From Rhodoligotrophos defluvii (lineage in GTDB: Bacteria; Pseudomonadota; Alphaproteobacteria; Rhizobiales; Im1), in the NCBI RefSeq assembly GCF_005281615.1, contig NZ_SZZM01000005.1, positions 62,001-126,000 on the forward strand: a stretch of DNA of 64,000 nt. The letters run 5' to 3'. The notes beneath the pieces are model-generated. The model saw only the letters and a program-made list of their open reading frames with translations. It searched no databases and was not told the DNA's origin. Of the stretch, positions 17,945 to 26,796 are shown one piece after another (the first letter of the stretch is position 1; every line of letters begins with the position of its first letter). The translations under genes were made by a program, and so were the position numbers.

Positions 17945-20596
17945 TCACGCGCCTGCCGCAGGCGCGGCCGGCACCTCTTCCGGGTGCTCCGGCGGCCGTC
18001 CCAGCATGGGCGGCAGGAAGATGAAGGTCGAGATCAGCAGCAGGCCCAGCGCGAGGCTGAGCAGCAGGCCCAGCTGCGATGTTCCGGGATGGCTCGACAG
18101 GGCGAGACTCCCGAACGACGCCAGGGTCGTCAGGGCGCTGAACAGCACGGCCCGGGCGACCGGCGCCGCGATCAGATTGCCTTCGCCACGTCGCCAGGCA
18201 TGGACGAGGTAAATCGGAAAGGTAACGCCGAGGCCAAGCAGAAGCGGCAGGCCGATAATGTTGGCGAAGTTCAATTCCATGCCGATGAGGCCGCTCAGGC
18301 CCAGTGTCCAGAGCGTGGCCAGGAACAGGGGGGTGAGCGTTCTCGCGACATCACCGATATTGCGCAAGGTGAGCCAGAGCAGGATGGTGATCGAGATCGC
18401 CGCAAGGATCGCCGCGGTGATGAACGCGTTGATCACGAGGCTGCTCGATTCATAGATGGTGATGGGCATGCCGGTCGCCTGGGGATCGACCGAGCGCACC
18501 GCCTCCACGAAGCGCACGAGTTCGTCCGGCTGTCGCGGATTTCCGCTGGGAAACACCTGTAGCCGGTACTGGCCATTATTGGCGATCCAGCTGCTGCGGA
18601 GATCTTCGGGCAGCTTGTCGACGGTCACCTGTTCCGGCTGCAGCATTTCTCCCAGCATCTGCTGCGCCTGGCCAAAGCCCTCGGTCATCTCTGCCGAGAT
18701 GGCCTGGAGGCGGTCGGGGTTCTCGACCGCGCTGAGCCTGTTGAGCGCCGCTTGCAGCCGCTGGGCGTCCGACCTGATCGGCTCCTCCGTCTGGCCGGAT
18801 TCGAGATAGGTGCGGATCTGCGCCAAAGTGCTGTCGATCGCACCTCGGATGTCCTCAGCCGAAGGAGGCGCCGTCTGCTGAGGCGGCTGCATGGCCGGCC
18901 CCATCATCATGCCGACGTTCTGCAGCATCTCCTGCTTGCGCTCCTGCTCCTCGGGAACGAAGGAGAATATGCTCATCACGTTCCGCACCTCGGGCAGCGC
19001 CTCCAGGCGCTCCACCATTGGGCGGACCTGGTCGGGGCCCGAAACGAGCACGTTCAGGGTATAGGGCGTGGCCAGCGGGTCCTCCGCCAGCTCCATGAGC
19101 GTCGACATGCTCTCCGACTCCGGATCTTTCAGATCCAGGGGATCGAAATCGAAGCGGAGCATGAACAGTCCCGCCAGGGTCGCCAGGGAGAGGAGCGCGA
19201 ACACCGCCAGGACGGGCTTTCGCCTGTTCACCAGCCAAGTGCCGAGAGGGCGTAGTTTTTCAAAGCCGACCGGCCTCGCCTCCGGACCGGGCTGAAGAAC
19301 CGACAGCAGGGCCGGCAGCAGGGTCATGGTGAGCAGGAAGGCGATGAGAATGCCGCCGCCGGCGATGACGCCAAGCTCCGCGACGCCCCGATAGGATGTG
19401 GGCAGAAACGAGAAGAACCCGGCTGCTGTCGCCACCGCGGCCAGCAGCAAGGGCCGGGCAAGCAGCCGGGTCGTGGACACCATCGACTCCTGGAAGTCGT
19501 CAACCCGGTAGCGCTCCTCCCTGAGCCGCATGCAGAACTGAATGCCGAAGTCGATCGCGATGCCCACGAACATCACCGTGAAGCCGATCGAAATCAGATT
19601 GAGAACGCCCACAGAGGCAGCCGCCCAGCCCATCGTGGCAAGCAGGCCCATGCCCAAGGTGAAGAGCGACGCGACGATGAGCTTCCACGAGCCCAGCGCG
19701 AGTGCGAGGATTACTGTCACCAGCACGACGGACAGGGTGATGGCCGTCCATGAGCCGCTCTCGACGGTGGCGAATTCCTCGTCCGAGAGCGGAACCGAAC
19801 CCGTCAGCCGCACCCTGTAGCCATTCTCCGGGGTCAGCCCCAGCTCGCGCGCAGTGGTTCGGATGAGGTCCGATGCCGGCTTGCCGGGCATGAGCTGGTG
19901 AGGGTCGAGTTTGGGATGGACCAGAACGAATGCGCGCGGCTTGACGTCCGGGCCGAGCGAGCTGCCGAGCAGCGCACCCCAGTCCAGGGTCGCCGGCTCT
20001 CCGGCAAGCCCGCTCTCGATGCCGGTGGCCACCTGGTTGAGAAAGGCGTGGGACTGTCCCACCCCCTGTTCGCCCATGCTGGCGCCCTGGAAGATCAGCG
20101 ACACAACGTCCAGCAGCCCAACCAGTGACGGGTTGGCGCTCAGGGTGCCAAGGATCGGCTGCGCCTTTGTCAACTGGTCGATGAAGCCGGCCAACTGTTC
20201 AGGCGTGAGATACAGCAGTCCGTTACGACGGAAGAACGGACCGCCACCGGGCTGCTGGATCGACAGGATCCACTGGTCGTGCGGCTCCAGCCTGGCGACC
20301 AGCTGGTTGGCCGCCTGGTCCGCCTTGGCCTTGCTGGGCCCATCGATCACGACCAGGATCTGGTCGGCCTCGCTCGGAAAGAGCTCGTTGAACCTGTCTT
20401 CCGCCTGGAGGAAGGGCGCATCCCGCGAGAACAGGTCGTTGGTATCAACGTTGATACCAAGCGTGTTATAGGCATAAACGGCCAGCGTGCAGCAGATGAC
20501 CACTGCTGCGACGATGACCGACCAGGGATGATCCATGCTCGTCCGCACCACGCGAACGAGCCATGAGGACCCAACGGGAGAGAGTTGTCCTGCCAA
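17945..20596 (-). CDS. hpnN: HpnN, RND/MMPL-family hopanoid transporter
   Basis: 883 residues with two RND repeats, each a membrane helix, a large periplasmic loop and a bundle of five helices. The sterol-sensing-like segments include LNLISIGFTVMFVGIAIDFG in the first half and NFANIIGLPLLLGLGVTFP in the second. HpnN moves hopanoids to the outer membrane in Rhodopseudomonas palustris. The start is a TTG at 20596; it gives the expected short cytosolic lead before the first helix, and an internal ATG at 20536 is the alternative. It follows the PhyH-like gene by 15 bp, in one unit with hpnK. Confidence 0.9.
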   Translation of the reverse strand: MAGQLSPVGSSWLVRVVRTSMDHPWSVIVAAVVICCTLAVYAYNTLGINVDTNDLFSRDAPFLQAEDRFNELFPSEADQILVVIDGPSKAKADQAANQLVARLEPHDQWILSIQQPGGGPFFRRNGLLYLTPEQLAGFIDQLTKAQPILGTLSANPSLVGLLDVVSLIFQGASMGEQGVGQSHAFLNQVATGIESGLAGEPATLDWGALLGSSLGPDVKPRAFVLVHPKLDPHQLMPGKPASDLIRTTARELGLTPENGYRVRLTGSVPLSDEEFATVESGSWTAITLSVVLVTVILALALGSWKLIVASLFTLGMGLLATMGWAAASVGVLNLISIGFTVMFVGIAIDFGIQFCMRLREERYRVDDFQESMVSTTRLLARPLLLAAVATAAGFFSFLPTSYRGVAELGVIAGGGILIAFLLTMTLLPALLSVLQPGPEARPVGFEKLRPLGTWLVNRRKPVLAVFALLSLATLAGLFMLRFDFDPLDLKDPESESMSTLMELAEDPLATPYTLNVLVSGPDQVRPMVERLEALPEVRNVMSIFSFVPEEQERKQEMLQNVGMMMGPAMQPPQQTAPPSAEDIRGAIDSTLAQIRTYLESGQTEEPIRSDAQRLQAALNRLSAVENPDRLQAISAEMTEGFGQAQQMLGEMLQPEQVTVDKLPEDLRSSWIANNGQYRLQVFPSGNPRQPDELVRFVEAVRSVDPQATGMPITIYESSSLVINAFITAAILAAISITILLWLTLRNIGDVARTLTPLFLATLWTLGLSGLIGMELNFANIIGLPLLLGLGVTFPIYLVHAWRRGEGNLIAAPVARAVLFSALTTLASFGSLALSSHPGTSQLGLLLSLALGLLLISTFIFLPPMLGRPPEHPEEVPAAPAAGA

Positions 20597-20611
20597 ACAG
20601 CCTACCGGATC

Positions 20612-21475
20612 TCAGTAACCGTCGTCGGCGGACCAGTCCTGCTGCCAGCGTGGATCGCAGGCTGCGCCGGCGCGGATAAAACGCACGTCGGTGGAGATCC
20701 GCATCAGATCCGACGCCGAGTCAAGCGATGCATGCACAATTACCGGGGAGTGCGCGATTAAGTCGCCTGCGCGGTAGTTCGTCACCAGCCACCGCTTGCC
20801 CGTCACGTCCGACATCCACTTGAGGTCGTGCGTGATCGGCCGCGGGTCGTTGGGGCGGTCCGTAGGCACCGTCTCCTTCTTGATCGCCGCCATGGAATCG
20901 TCCTGGTGCGAACCTTCGAGATAGACCAGGCCGCCGGCTTCCACCGGGCAGTCGCCCAGCGGGATCCACAAGGTGACGAAATCATCCTTGCTGCTGTCGA
21001 TATAGGTGCGGTCGATATGGGCGCGCGATGCCGCCTTCTGCCCCTTGATGAAGTGGCGCAACGGCGTGCGCCTCACGCGCACCACCGGCCCGCCCAAGAG
21101 ATCCTCGGCCAGCTTGCGGAACGCCGGCAGGTCGACGAAATCGAGAAATGTCTTGCTGCGGACGAAATCATGGGCGGGGTGGCCGGGAAAGCCGTGCTTC
21201 GGCAGGCCCTCCGGCGTCAGCCCGGAAAACTCGCCGCGGCGGAAATCGCCGTTCTTGACGAAGCTTGCGCCGAACATGCGCAAGTAAGCCTCGCGAAGAT
21301 CGAGGACAGCCTCGCGATCGACGATATCGCGCATGAGCAAATAGCCATTTTGCACAAACTGACGCTTTGCCAAATCCTCGGCCGCGGAACGTGCGGACAC
21401 TTCCGCGAGATAGCCGACATATCGCTCGCTCGCCGGGAGAGATATGCCGTTGGATGACAGCGATGCGTGTAACAT
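20612..21475 (-). CDS. Phytanoyl-CoA dioxygenase (PhyH)-like Fe(II)/2-oxoglutarate oxygenase
   Basis: 287 residues. The double-stranded beta-helix metal ligands are visible: H-x-D in SRAHIDRTYI (near residue 155) and the distal His in SPVIVHASLD, followed by Arg in LMRISTDVRF for 2-oxoglutarate binding. It would hydroxylate an unactivated carbon using oxygen. The PhyH family is broad, so sequence alone does not fix the substrate. Position does suggest one: it lies between hpnK (64 bp upstream) and hpnN (15 bp downstream) on the same strand. It is not one of the standard hpn genes, so a hopanoid or hopanoid-sugar hydroxylase is the leading inference. Confidence 0.82.
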   Translation of the reverse strand: MLHASLSSNGISLPASERYVGYLAEVSARSAAEDLAKRQFVQNGYLLMRDIVDREAVLDLREAYLRMFGASFVKNGDFRRGEFSGLTPEGLPKHGFPGHPAHDFVRSKTFLDFVDLPAFRKLAEDLLGGPVVRVRRTPLRHFIKGQKAASRAHIDRTYIDSSKDDFVTLWIPLGDCPVEAGGLVYLEGSHQDDSMAAIKKETVPTDRPNDPRPITHDLKWMSDVTGKRWLVTNYRAGDLIAHSPVIVHASLDSASDLMRISTDVRFIRAGAACDPRWQQDWSADDGY

Positions 21476-21539
21476 GAGCCTTCAATAAATTTGAGATAAA
21501 CGACCAGCAGCCCTCGAGGCGAGCGAAAGGATAGCTCTT

Positions 21540-22409
21540 CTACGGAGCCTCATCGCGGATATCCAAAAATCCCCCGACCCGCAGACCGCGCCGTGCGAGC
21601 GCCTCGCCGATCCGGGGGCTGAGCAAGGCGGCCAGCTCCGCCTCGTTGTCATAGCCCGGCATCGACTCGGCGATGGCCGCTGTGCGGCGCGTTGCTGGAT
21701 GACAGTGGATCTCTGACACCCCGGTCGGCAGTCTGTCAAGGAGACCGAGAAGCCTCCCCTCGTTCAAACGGCCACTATCTTTGATCCCCAGTAACCATTC
21801 ATTGTGACTGATGCCATTCCGCAACAACTGCCGGCGCATCAAACCCAGGAACGGCGTCATAATCAGCCATCTCAGCGCGCTGGTCGTGCGTGTCATCAAT
21901 GGTGAATTCTCTATGGTGACCGACCAGGGCTCGCGCGGCAGGCGCAGTCCAATCTTCGGCTCGGCCTTGAGCTGACGGATCAGCTCTCCGAAAACCGTGG
22001 GGTGGACTTGCATGTGGTTGTGGCCGTTCACGTGGTCCAAGCGGAGACCGGTGGCCTTGAACGCCGCGATCTGGGCTGCTATTTCCCGCCGAAGCTGCCG
22101 GCGTGCCTGCGGATGAAAGAACCAGATGACCCCCGCCTTGGCGAGGTTGTCGTGGAAACGGCCGCGCCCGTCGACCAGGGCGGGTATGCTATCTGGAGGG
22201 GAGGCCGGTTTCCCCTGCACCAGGACCAGGTGGAGGCCGACCCGCAAACCGGGCAGACGACGCGCGCGGGCGATCGCATCCGCTGCGGCCGGGCCGGTGA
22301 CCATCAGGCTTGCGGCGCCAAGCACGCCTTCCCGATGGCCCCGTTCCACGGCCTCGTTGATTTCTTCGCTGAATCCGAAATCATCGGCGGTGAAGATGAG
22401 CGGGCGCAT
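21540..22409 (-). CDS. hpnK: Hopanoid-associated YdjC-like deacetylase HpnK
   Basis: 289 residues of the YdjC/ChbG deacetylase family. The metal ligands are TADDFG at residues 7-12, the DHVNGHNHMQVHP block, and a C-terminal EIHCHPA. ChbG removes acetyl groups from chitooligosaccharides; HpnK deacetylates the N-acetylhexosamine that HpnI attaches to bacteriohopanetetrol. It is the first gene of the minus-strand unit hpnK-phyH-hpnN and is divergent from hpnA, with 71 bp between the start codons. Confidence 0.88.
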   Translation of the reverse strand: MRPLIFTADDFGFSEEINEAVERGHREGVLGAASLMVTGPAAADAIARARRLPGLRVGLHLVLVQGKPASPPDSIPALVDGRGRFHDNLAKAGVIWFFHPQARRQLRREIAAQIAAFKATGLRLDHVNGHNHMQVHPTVFGELIRQLKAEPKIGLRLPREPWSVTIENSPLMTRTTSALRWLIMTPFLGLMRRQLLRNGISHNEWLLGIKDSGRLNEGRLLGLLDRLPTGVSEIHCHPATRRTAAIAESMPGYDNEAELAALLSPRIGEALARRGLRVGGFLDIRDEAP

Positions 22410-22480
22410 TGGCCTCAGCTACTGGAACTGGTAGGTCGAAGCAAGGGCACAGCCTGGACCAAAGCACGGAGGAACATGGC

Positions 22481-23476
22481 ATGGCGCGGATCGCCTTGGT
22501 GACCGGCGCGAGCGGATTTGTGGGCTCGGCGGTGGCGCGCAAGCTCGTCGAGCGCGGCTGGACCGTGCGGCTGCTGGCCCGACCGGAATCGGACCGCCGC
22601 AACCTTCAGGAGATCGATGCGGAGATCGTGCACGGGAACCTGCGCGATCCTTCGAGCTATGCCCAGGCTCTGCGGGGGGTTGAGGATGTTTTCCACGTCG
22701 CGGCCGACTACCGGCTCTGGGTGCCCGACCCCGAGGTCATGTACAAGACGAACGTGGATGGCTCATTGGCCCTGGTCCGGGCCGCGACCGCGGCGGGCGC
22801 CGCCCGCATCGTCTATACCAGCAGCGTCGCCGTGCTGGGCCTCAAGGGCGACGGCACCCTGTCGGACGAAAACGCGCCGGTGACGCTCGAGGATATGATC
22901 GGCCACTACAAGCGCTCGAAATTCCTGGCTGAGGAGGCCGTGCGCAAGGCGGCGGCCGAGGAAGACCTGCCGGTGGTGATCGTCAATCCCTCGACCCCGA
23001 TCGGCCCGCGCGACGTGAAGCCCACGCCCACCGGCCGCATCGTGGTCCAGGCGGCGCGCGGCAAGATCCCGGCCTTCGTGGATACGGGGCTCAACGTGGT
23101 GCATGTGGACGATGTGGCCGAGGGGCATCTTCTGGCCCATGCTAAAGGGCGTCTGGGCGAGCGCTACATCCTGGGCGGCGAGAACATGGGCCTGGAGAAG
23201 ATCCTGCTCACCATCGCCGCGCTGCAGGGCACGCGGCGGCGCGTGGTCAAGCTGCCGAACGGGGCCGTCGTGCCCATTGCCTATGGCTGCGAGCTCGCCG
23301 CGCGGGTGTTCAAGGGCTGGGAGCCGTTCATCACGATGGACGGGGTAAAGATGGCTCGCAAGAAGATGTTCTTCAGCCATGAGAAGGCCGCCCGAGAGCT
23401 GGGCTATCAGGCTCGCCCGGCCCAGGAGGCCATTGCCGATGCGCTGGAATGGTTCCAGCGCGCCGGGATGGTCTAG
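22481..23476 (+). CDS. hpnA: Hopanoid-associated sugar epimerase HpnA
   Basis: 331 residues of the extended SDR (NAD-dependent epimerase/dehydratase) family. GASGFVGSAVARKL binds NAD(P); the catalytic pair is in GHYKRSKFLAEEAV (Tyr-x3-Lys); VNPSTPIGPRDVKPTPTG is typical of HpnA. Its substrate is unknown; its occurrence in hopanoid loci suggests a role in side-chain assembly. The ATG at 22481 has GGAGG nine bases upstream; longer in-frame extensions to 22409 run over the hpnK start region and were rejected. The last four bases overlap the end of cobB on the other strand. Confidence 0.88.
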   Translation: MARIALVTGASGFVGSAVARKLVERGWTVRLLARPESDRRNLQEIDAEIVHGNLRDPSSYAQALRGVEDVFHVAADYRLWVPDPEVMYKTNVDGSLALVRAATAAGAARIVYTSSVAVLGLKGDGTLSDENAPVTLEDMIGHYKRSKFLAEEAVRKAAAEEDLPVVIVNPSTPIGPRDVKPTPTGRIVVQAARGKIPAFVDTGLNVVHVDDVAEGHLLAHAKGRLGERYILGGENMGLEKILLTIAALQGTRRRVVKLPNGAVVPIAYGCELAARVFKGWEPFITMDGVKMARKKMFFSHEKAARELGYQARPAQEAIADALEWFQRAGMV

Positions 23477-24822
23477 GCGCCGGCTTCAGCCTCGACCGCG
23501 ATCGCGTGGAAAAAGGTGCCGGAGACGTGGCCGCGGCGGTGGCCGCCCAGGCCCAGCGGCCGCCCTTCGCCATCGGCAAGCTCGGCCAGCGGCTCGTCCG
23601 TGCCGGCGCTGAGCACGCTGGCATAATGGAACTCATGGCCACGCAGGGATGCGCCTTGCGGCCCCAGAGGCGATGGCTTGAGCAGCCGGGCGCTGCGATA
23701 GCCCAGATGCAGCTTGCGCTTGGCGTAGCTGGTGGAGTGGCCGAGCAGGCCGACCATCGGGTGGGCTGTCCCGTCCGCATCCACCAATACTTCGCCCAGC
23801 ACCATGTAGCCGCCGCATTCCCCGTGCACCGGCCGGGTTTCGGCAAAGCGCCGCAGGCCAGCCTTGAACCGCTCGGCGGTGGCGAGCCTGCCCGCGTGCA
23901 GCTCGGGATAGCCGCCCGGCAGCCAGCAGGCGTCGCAATCATCCGGCGGTGGCTCGTTGGCGAGCGGCGAGAACGGCACCAGCTCGGCGCCTGCTGCGCG
24001 CCAGCCCTCCACCACATGGGCATAGAGGAAGCTGAAGGCCGTATCCCGCGCCAGCGCAACGCGCTGACCGGGGGGCGGCAGCGGTATGATGCTGGAAGCA
24101 GGCACCGCCTGCGGCCTGGTCACCGCCGATGCTGCGGCGAGGATGCCATCGAGGTCGAAATGCTTCTCGGCCACCCCGGCAAGCGTGTCGAGATAGCCGG
24201 AGACGTCCCCGTGCTCCTCGATCTGCACCAGGCCCAAATGTCGCTCCGGCACCGTCAGGGCCGCATCACGGGGGAGGGCGCCGAGCAAGGGCAGCCCCAC
24301 ATCCTCGATGGCGCTCCTGATCATGCGGAGATGGCGCTCGCTGCCCACCCGGTTGGCGATGATACCGCCGACGCGGACGTCCGGCTGATGGGCGGCAAAG
24401 CCGCGGGCGATGGCGGCGGCGGAATGCGCCTGGCCGGTCACGTCGAGCACGAGCAGCACCGGCAGTCCATAGCGGGCGGCGATATCGGCCGGGGCGCCGC
24501 GGCGCCCCACCGGCCCTTCGATGCGGTCGAACAGGCCCATGGCCGCCTCGACCACCAGGAGGTCGCCCTCCCGCGCCGCCCAATAGGCGAGCTGGTCGAG
24601 CAAGGGCTCAGGCATGGCCCAGCTGTCCAGGTTGCAGGTGGGCTGCCCGGTGGCGGCGCTATGAAAGGCCGGGTCGATATAATCGGGGCCGGTTTTGGCA
24701 GAGCGCACCACGAGGCCGCGCCGCCTGAAGGCCGCAATCAGCGCGAGCGTGATCGTGGTCTTGCCCGAGCCGGAACGGGGCGCTGCCACCATCAGCCCGC
24801 GCGCCAGGGACTTGGCCGCCAT
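23473..24822 (-). CDS. cobB: Cobyrinate a,c-diamide synthase CobB
   Basis: 449 residues: an ATP-binding P-loop-like N-terminal half (APRSGSGKTTITLAL, KTGPDYIDPAFH, VEAAMGLFDR) and a class I glutaminase-like C-terminal half with WLPGGYPELHA and the nucleophile Cys in GECGGYMVLGE. In the aerobic pathway CobB amidates hydrogenobyrinic acid at side chains a and c with glutamine and ATP, giving the CobN/S/T substrate. The ATG at 24822 overlaps the cobA stop (TGATG). It is the last gene of the minus-strand cob run. Confidence 0.93.
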   Translation of the reverse strand: MAAKSLARGLMVAAPRSGSGKTTITLALIAAFRRRGLVVRSAKTGPDYIDPAFHSAATGQPTCNLDSWAMPEPLLDQLAYWAAREGDLLVVEAAMGLFDRIEGPVGRRGAPADIAARYGLPVLLVLDVTGQAHSAAAIARGFAAHQPDVRVGGIIANRVGSERHLRMIRSAIEDVGLPLLGALPRDAALTVPERHLGLVQIEEHGDVSGYLDTLAGVAEKHFDLDGILAAASAVTRPQAVPASSIIPLPPPGQRVALARDTAFSFLYAHVVEGWRAAGAELVPFSPLANEPPPDDCDACWLPGGYPELHAGRLATAERFKAGLRRFAETRPVHGECGGYMVLGEVLVDADGTAHPMVGLLGHSTSYAKRKLHLGYRSARLLKPSPLGPQGASLRGHEFHYASVLSAGTDEPLAELADGEGRPLGLGGHRRGHVSGTFFHAIAVEAEAGA

Positions 24823-25631
24823 CAAACCGCCTCGCGCGCCGCCTGCAGCGCGAGCAGCCGCAGCTCTTCGCGCAGGCGCACGATCTCGCCGATCACCACC
24901 AGGGCCGGCGGCCCGAAGGCTTGCCGTTCGAGATCCTTTGCCACCCGGTCGAGCGTCGAGACCATGATGCGCTCATCCGGCAGGGTGGCGTTTTCGATGA
25001 CCGCTGCCGGCGTGTCCGCATCCATGCCGCCGGCGACGAGCGCCGCCGCGATGTCCGGCAGGGTGCGCACCGCCATGTAGAGCACCAGCGGCAGCTTCAG
25101 CCGGCCGAGCGCTGCCCAGTCGAGCCGAGTGTGGTCATCGGCGCTGTGGCCGGTGGCCAGGATCACCGCCTGGTTGACCCCGCGCATGGTGGCCGGGATC
25201 GAGGCCATGGCAAGGCCACCGAGACCCGAGGTGATGCCGGGAAACACCCGGAACGGCACGCCCGCTTCCGCCAGTACCAGCGCTTCCTCGCCGCCGCGCC
25301 CGAACACGAACGGGTCTCCGCCCTTGAGCCGCAGCACGCGCCGGTTCTGCCGGGCCAGCGTGATCAGCATCTCGCCGATCTCGTCCTGGGCGATGGAAGG
25401 CTTGCCGCCGCGCTTGCCAGCAAAGATGATCTCGGCCTCTGGGTGGGCGAAATCCAGCACCCGCGGGTCCACCAGCGCGTCATGCACGATGACGTCCGCC
25501 TGGCGCAGAGCCGAGACCACGTAAAGCGTGAGATGGCCGGGGTCGCCCGGCCCGGCGCCGCACAGCCACACGGTTCCCGGCGGGAAAGCCGGCAGGCTTG
25601 CTGGCGAGATATCGAGGCTCCGGCCGATCAT
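24822..25631 (-). CDS. cobA: Uroporphyrinogen-III C-methyltransferase CobA
   Basis: 269 residues of the SUMT family. Family motifs are [52 protein letters not shown] and the [10 protein letters not shown] region. It adds methyl groups at C2 and C7 of uroporphyrinogen III to make precorrin-2, the branch point towards cobalamin. It lacks the CysG dehydrogenase/ferrochelatase half. Its start overlaps the cobM stop by ATGA. Confidence 0.93.
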   Translation of the reverse strand: MIGRSLDISPASLPAFPPGTVWLCGAGPGDPGHLTLYVVSALRQADVIVHDALVDPRVLDFAHPEAEIIFAGKRGGKPSIAQDEIGEMLITLARQNRRVLRLKGGDPFVFGRGGEEALVLAEAGVPFRVFPGITSGLGGLAMASIPATMRGVNQAVILATGHSADDHTRLDWAALGRLKLPLVLYMAVRTLPDIAAALVAGGMDADTPAAVIENATLPDERIMVSTLDRVAKDLERQAFGPPALVVIGEIVRLREELRLLALQAAREAV

Positions 25632-26395
25632 CCCTGGTGGCTCCGGTTGCGGAAACGGCGCTGATAGGCGGCGTCATAGAGCGCGCTGTCGCGAAAGTCA
25701 TCACAATCGAGCACTCGGCCCACCAGGATCAGCGCCGTGCGCTCGGGCTTCTGCCCGCCGATCACGTCGAGGATGGTGCCGAGCGTGCCGCGAAAAATCT
25801 GCTCGTCGGGCCAGCTCGCCCGATAGACGACCGCCACCGGACAGTCCGTCCCATAATGCGGGATCAGGTCCTCCACCAGCGCATCGAGCAGATGGATGGA
25901 GAGATGGAGGGCCAGGGTCGCGCCGGTCGCGGCGAAGCTTGCGAGCCGCTCTCGCGCCGGCATGGCCGAGGCGCGGCCCGGTGTGCGTGTCAACACCAGG
26001 GACTGCGCCACCTCCGGCAGGGTCAGCTCCACCTTCAGCGCAGCCGCGGCCGCTGCAAAGGCCGGCACGCCGGGGGTGACCGTGTAGGGAATGGCCAACG
26101 CGTCGAGCCGGCGGATCTGCTCGCCCATGGCACTCCACACCGAGAGGTCGCCGGAATGGAGCCGCGCCACGTCCTCGCCGGCAATATGGGCGCGCACCAT
26201 CTCGTCCATGATCTCGTCGAGGCTCATCGGCGCCGTATCGACGATGCGGGCGCCGGGCGGGCAATGCTTGAGGATCTCGCGATGCACGAGCGAGCCCGCA
26301 TAGAGGCACACCGGCGAGGCGGCGATCAGATCGCGCGCCCTTAACGTGATGAGGTCGGGGGCTCCCGGGCCCGCGCCGATGAAATGGACGGTCAT
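25628..26395 (-). CDS. cobM: Precorrin-4 C11-methyltransferase CobM
   Basis: 255 residues starting [19 protein letters not shown] at the ATG 26395; longer frames upstream overlap cobE out of frame and were rejected. Signatures are CLYAGSLVH, the [15 protein letters not shown] loop, [14 protein letters not shown] and [11 protein letters not shown]. It methylates C11 of precorrin-4, giving precorrin-5. Both ends overlap neighbours by four bases (cobE upstream, cobA downstream). Confidence 0.92.
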   Translation of the reverse strand: MTVHFIGAGPGAPDLITLRARDLIAASPVCLYAGSLVHREILKHCPPGARIVDTAPMSLDEIMDEMVRAHIAGEDVARLHSGDLSVWSAMGEQIRRLDALAIPYTVTPGVPAFAAAAAALKVELTLPEVAQSLVLTRTPGRASAMPARERLASFAATGATLALHLSIHLLDALVEDLIPHYGTDCPVAVVYRASWPDEQIFRGTLGTILDVIGGQKPERTALILVGRVLDCDDFRDSALYDAAYQRRFRNRSHQG

Positions 26396-26796
26396 ATGCC
26401 TTCGCTCGCGCTTGGTGAGGCGACCTCCGCCGATCGGGCCAGGGCGCAGGTCGCCGCACCGCCGGCTATACGCGGCAGAATGAGCTCGGCGCCAGGGCCT
26501 GCAGCGCTCAAAGCGACCGCTTCGGCGATGGAAGCGAAGCCAGTCTCTGCAAGGGCGCGTGCTGAGCGCGTCGGGCACAGCGGCTGCACCGAGGCCAGCG
26601 CCGCATCGTCGATCAGCAGGAGCGGCAGGGCTAACGCCTTGGCGGCAGCGGCAAGCCCAGGCGCGTCGCGGCGGAAGGCCGGCGCGGCGAGGGCATCGAT
26701 GCGGCCTTCTGCGCAAGCCAGCCGTGCCTGTTCGATCAGCACGAGAAGGTCGGCCGGGGGGCAATCGGGCTTAAGGCCAAGGCCGGCAATGATCAT
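26392..26796 (-). CDS. cobE: CobE (CbiG C-terminal domain-like) cobalamin biosynthesis protein
   Basis: A 134-residue protein starting [18 protein letters not shown] at the ATG 26796, which overlaps the cobL stop by ATGA. It corresponds to the C-terminal domain of CbiG, for which CobE is the stand-alone form in aerobic producers. The conserved blocks include [12 protein letters not shown] and LLLIDDAAL. The biochemical role of CobE is still not settled; it is required for cobalamin in Pseudomonas and Paracoccus-type clusters. Confidence 0.85.
   Translation of the reverse strand: MIIAGLGLKPDCPPADLLVLIEQARLACAEGRIDALAAPAFRRDAPGLAAAAKALALPLLLIDDAALASVQPLCPTRSARALAETGFASIAEAVALSAAGPGAELILPRIAGGAATCALARSAEVASPSASEGI

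Noticed and set aside
23449-25080. A 543-codon plus-strand frame opposite cobB and cobA
   Set aside because: It is antisense to two certain genes and rich in Gly, His, Arg and Ala, as expected for a high-GC shadow.
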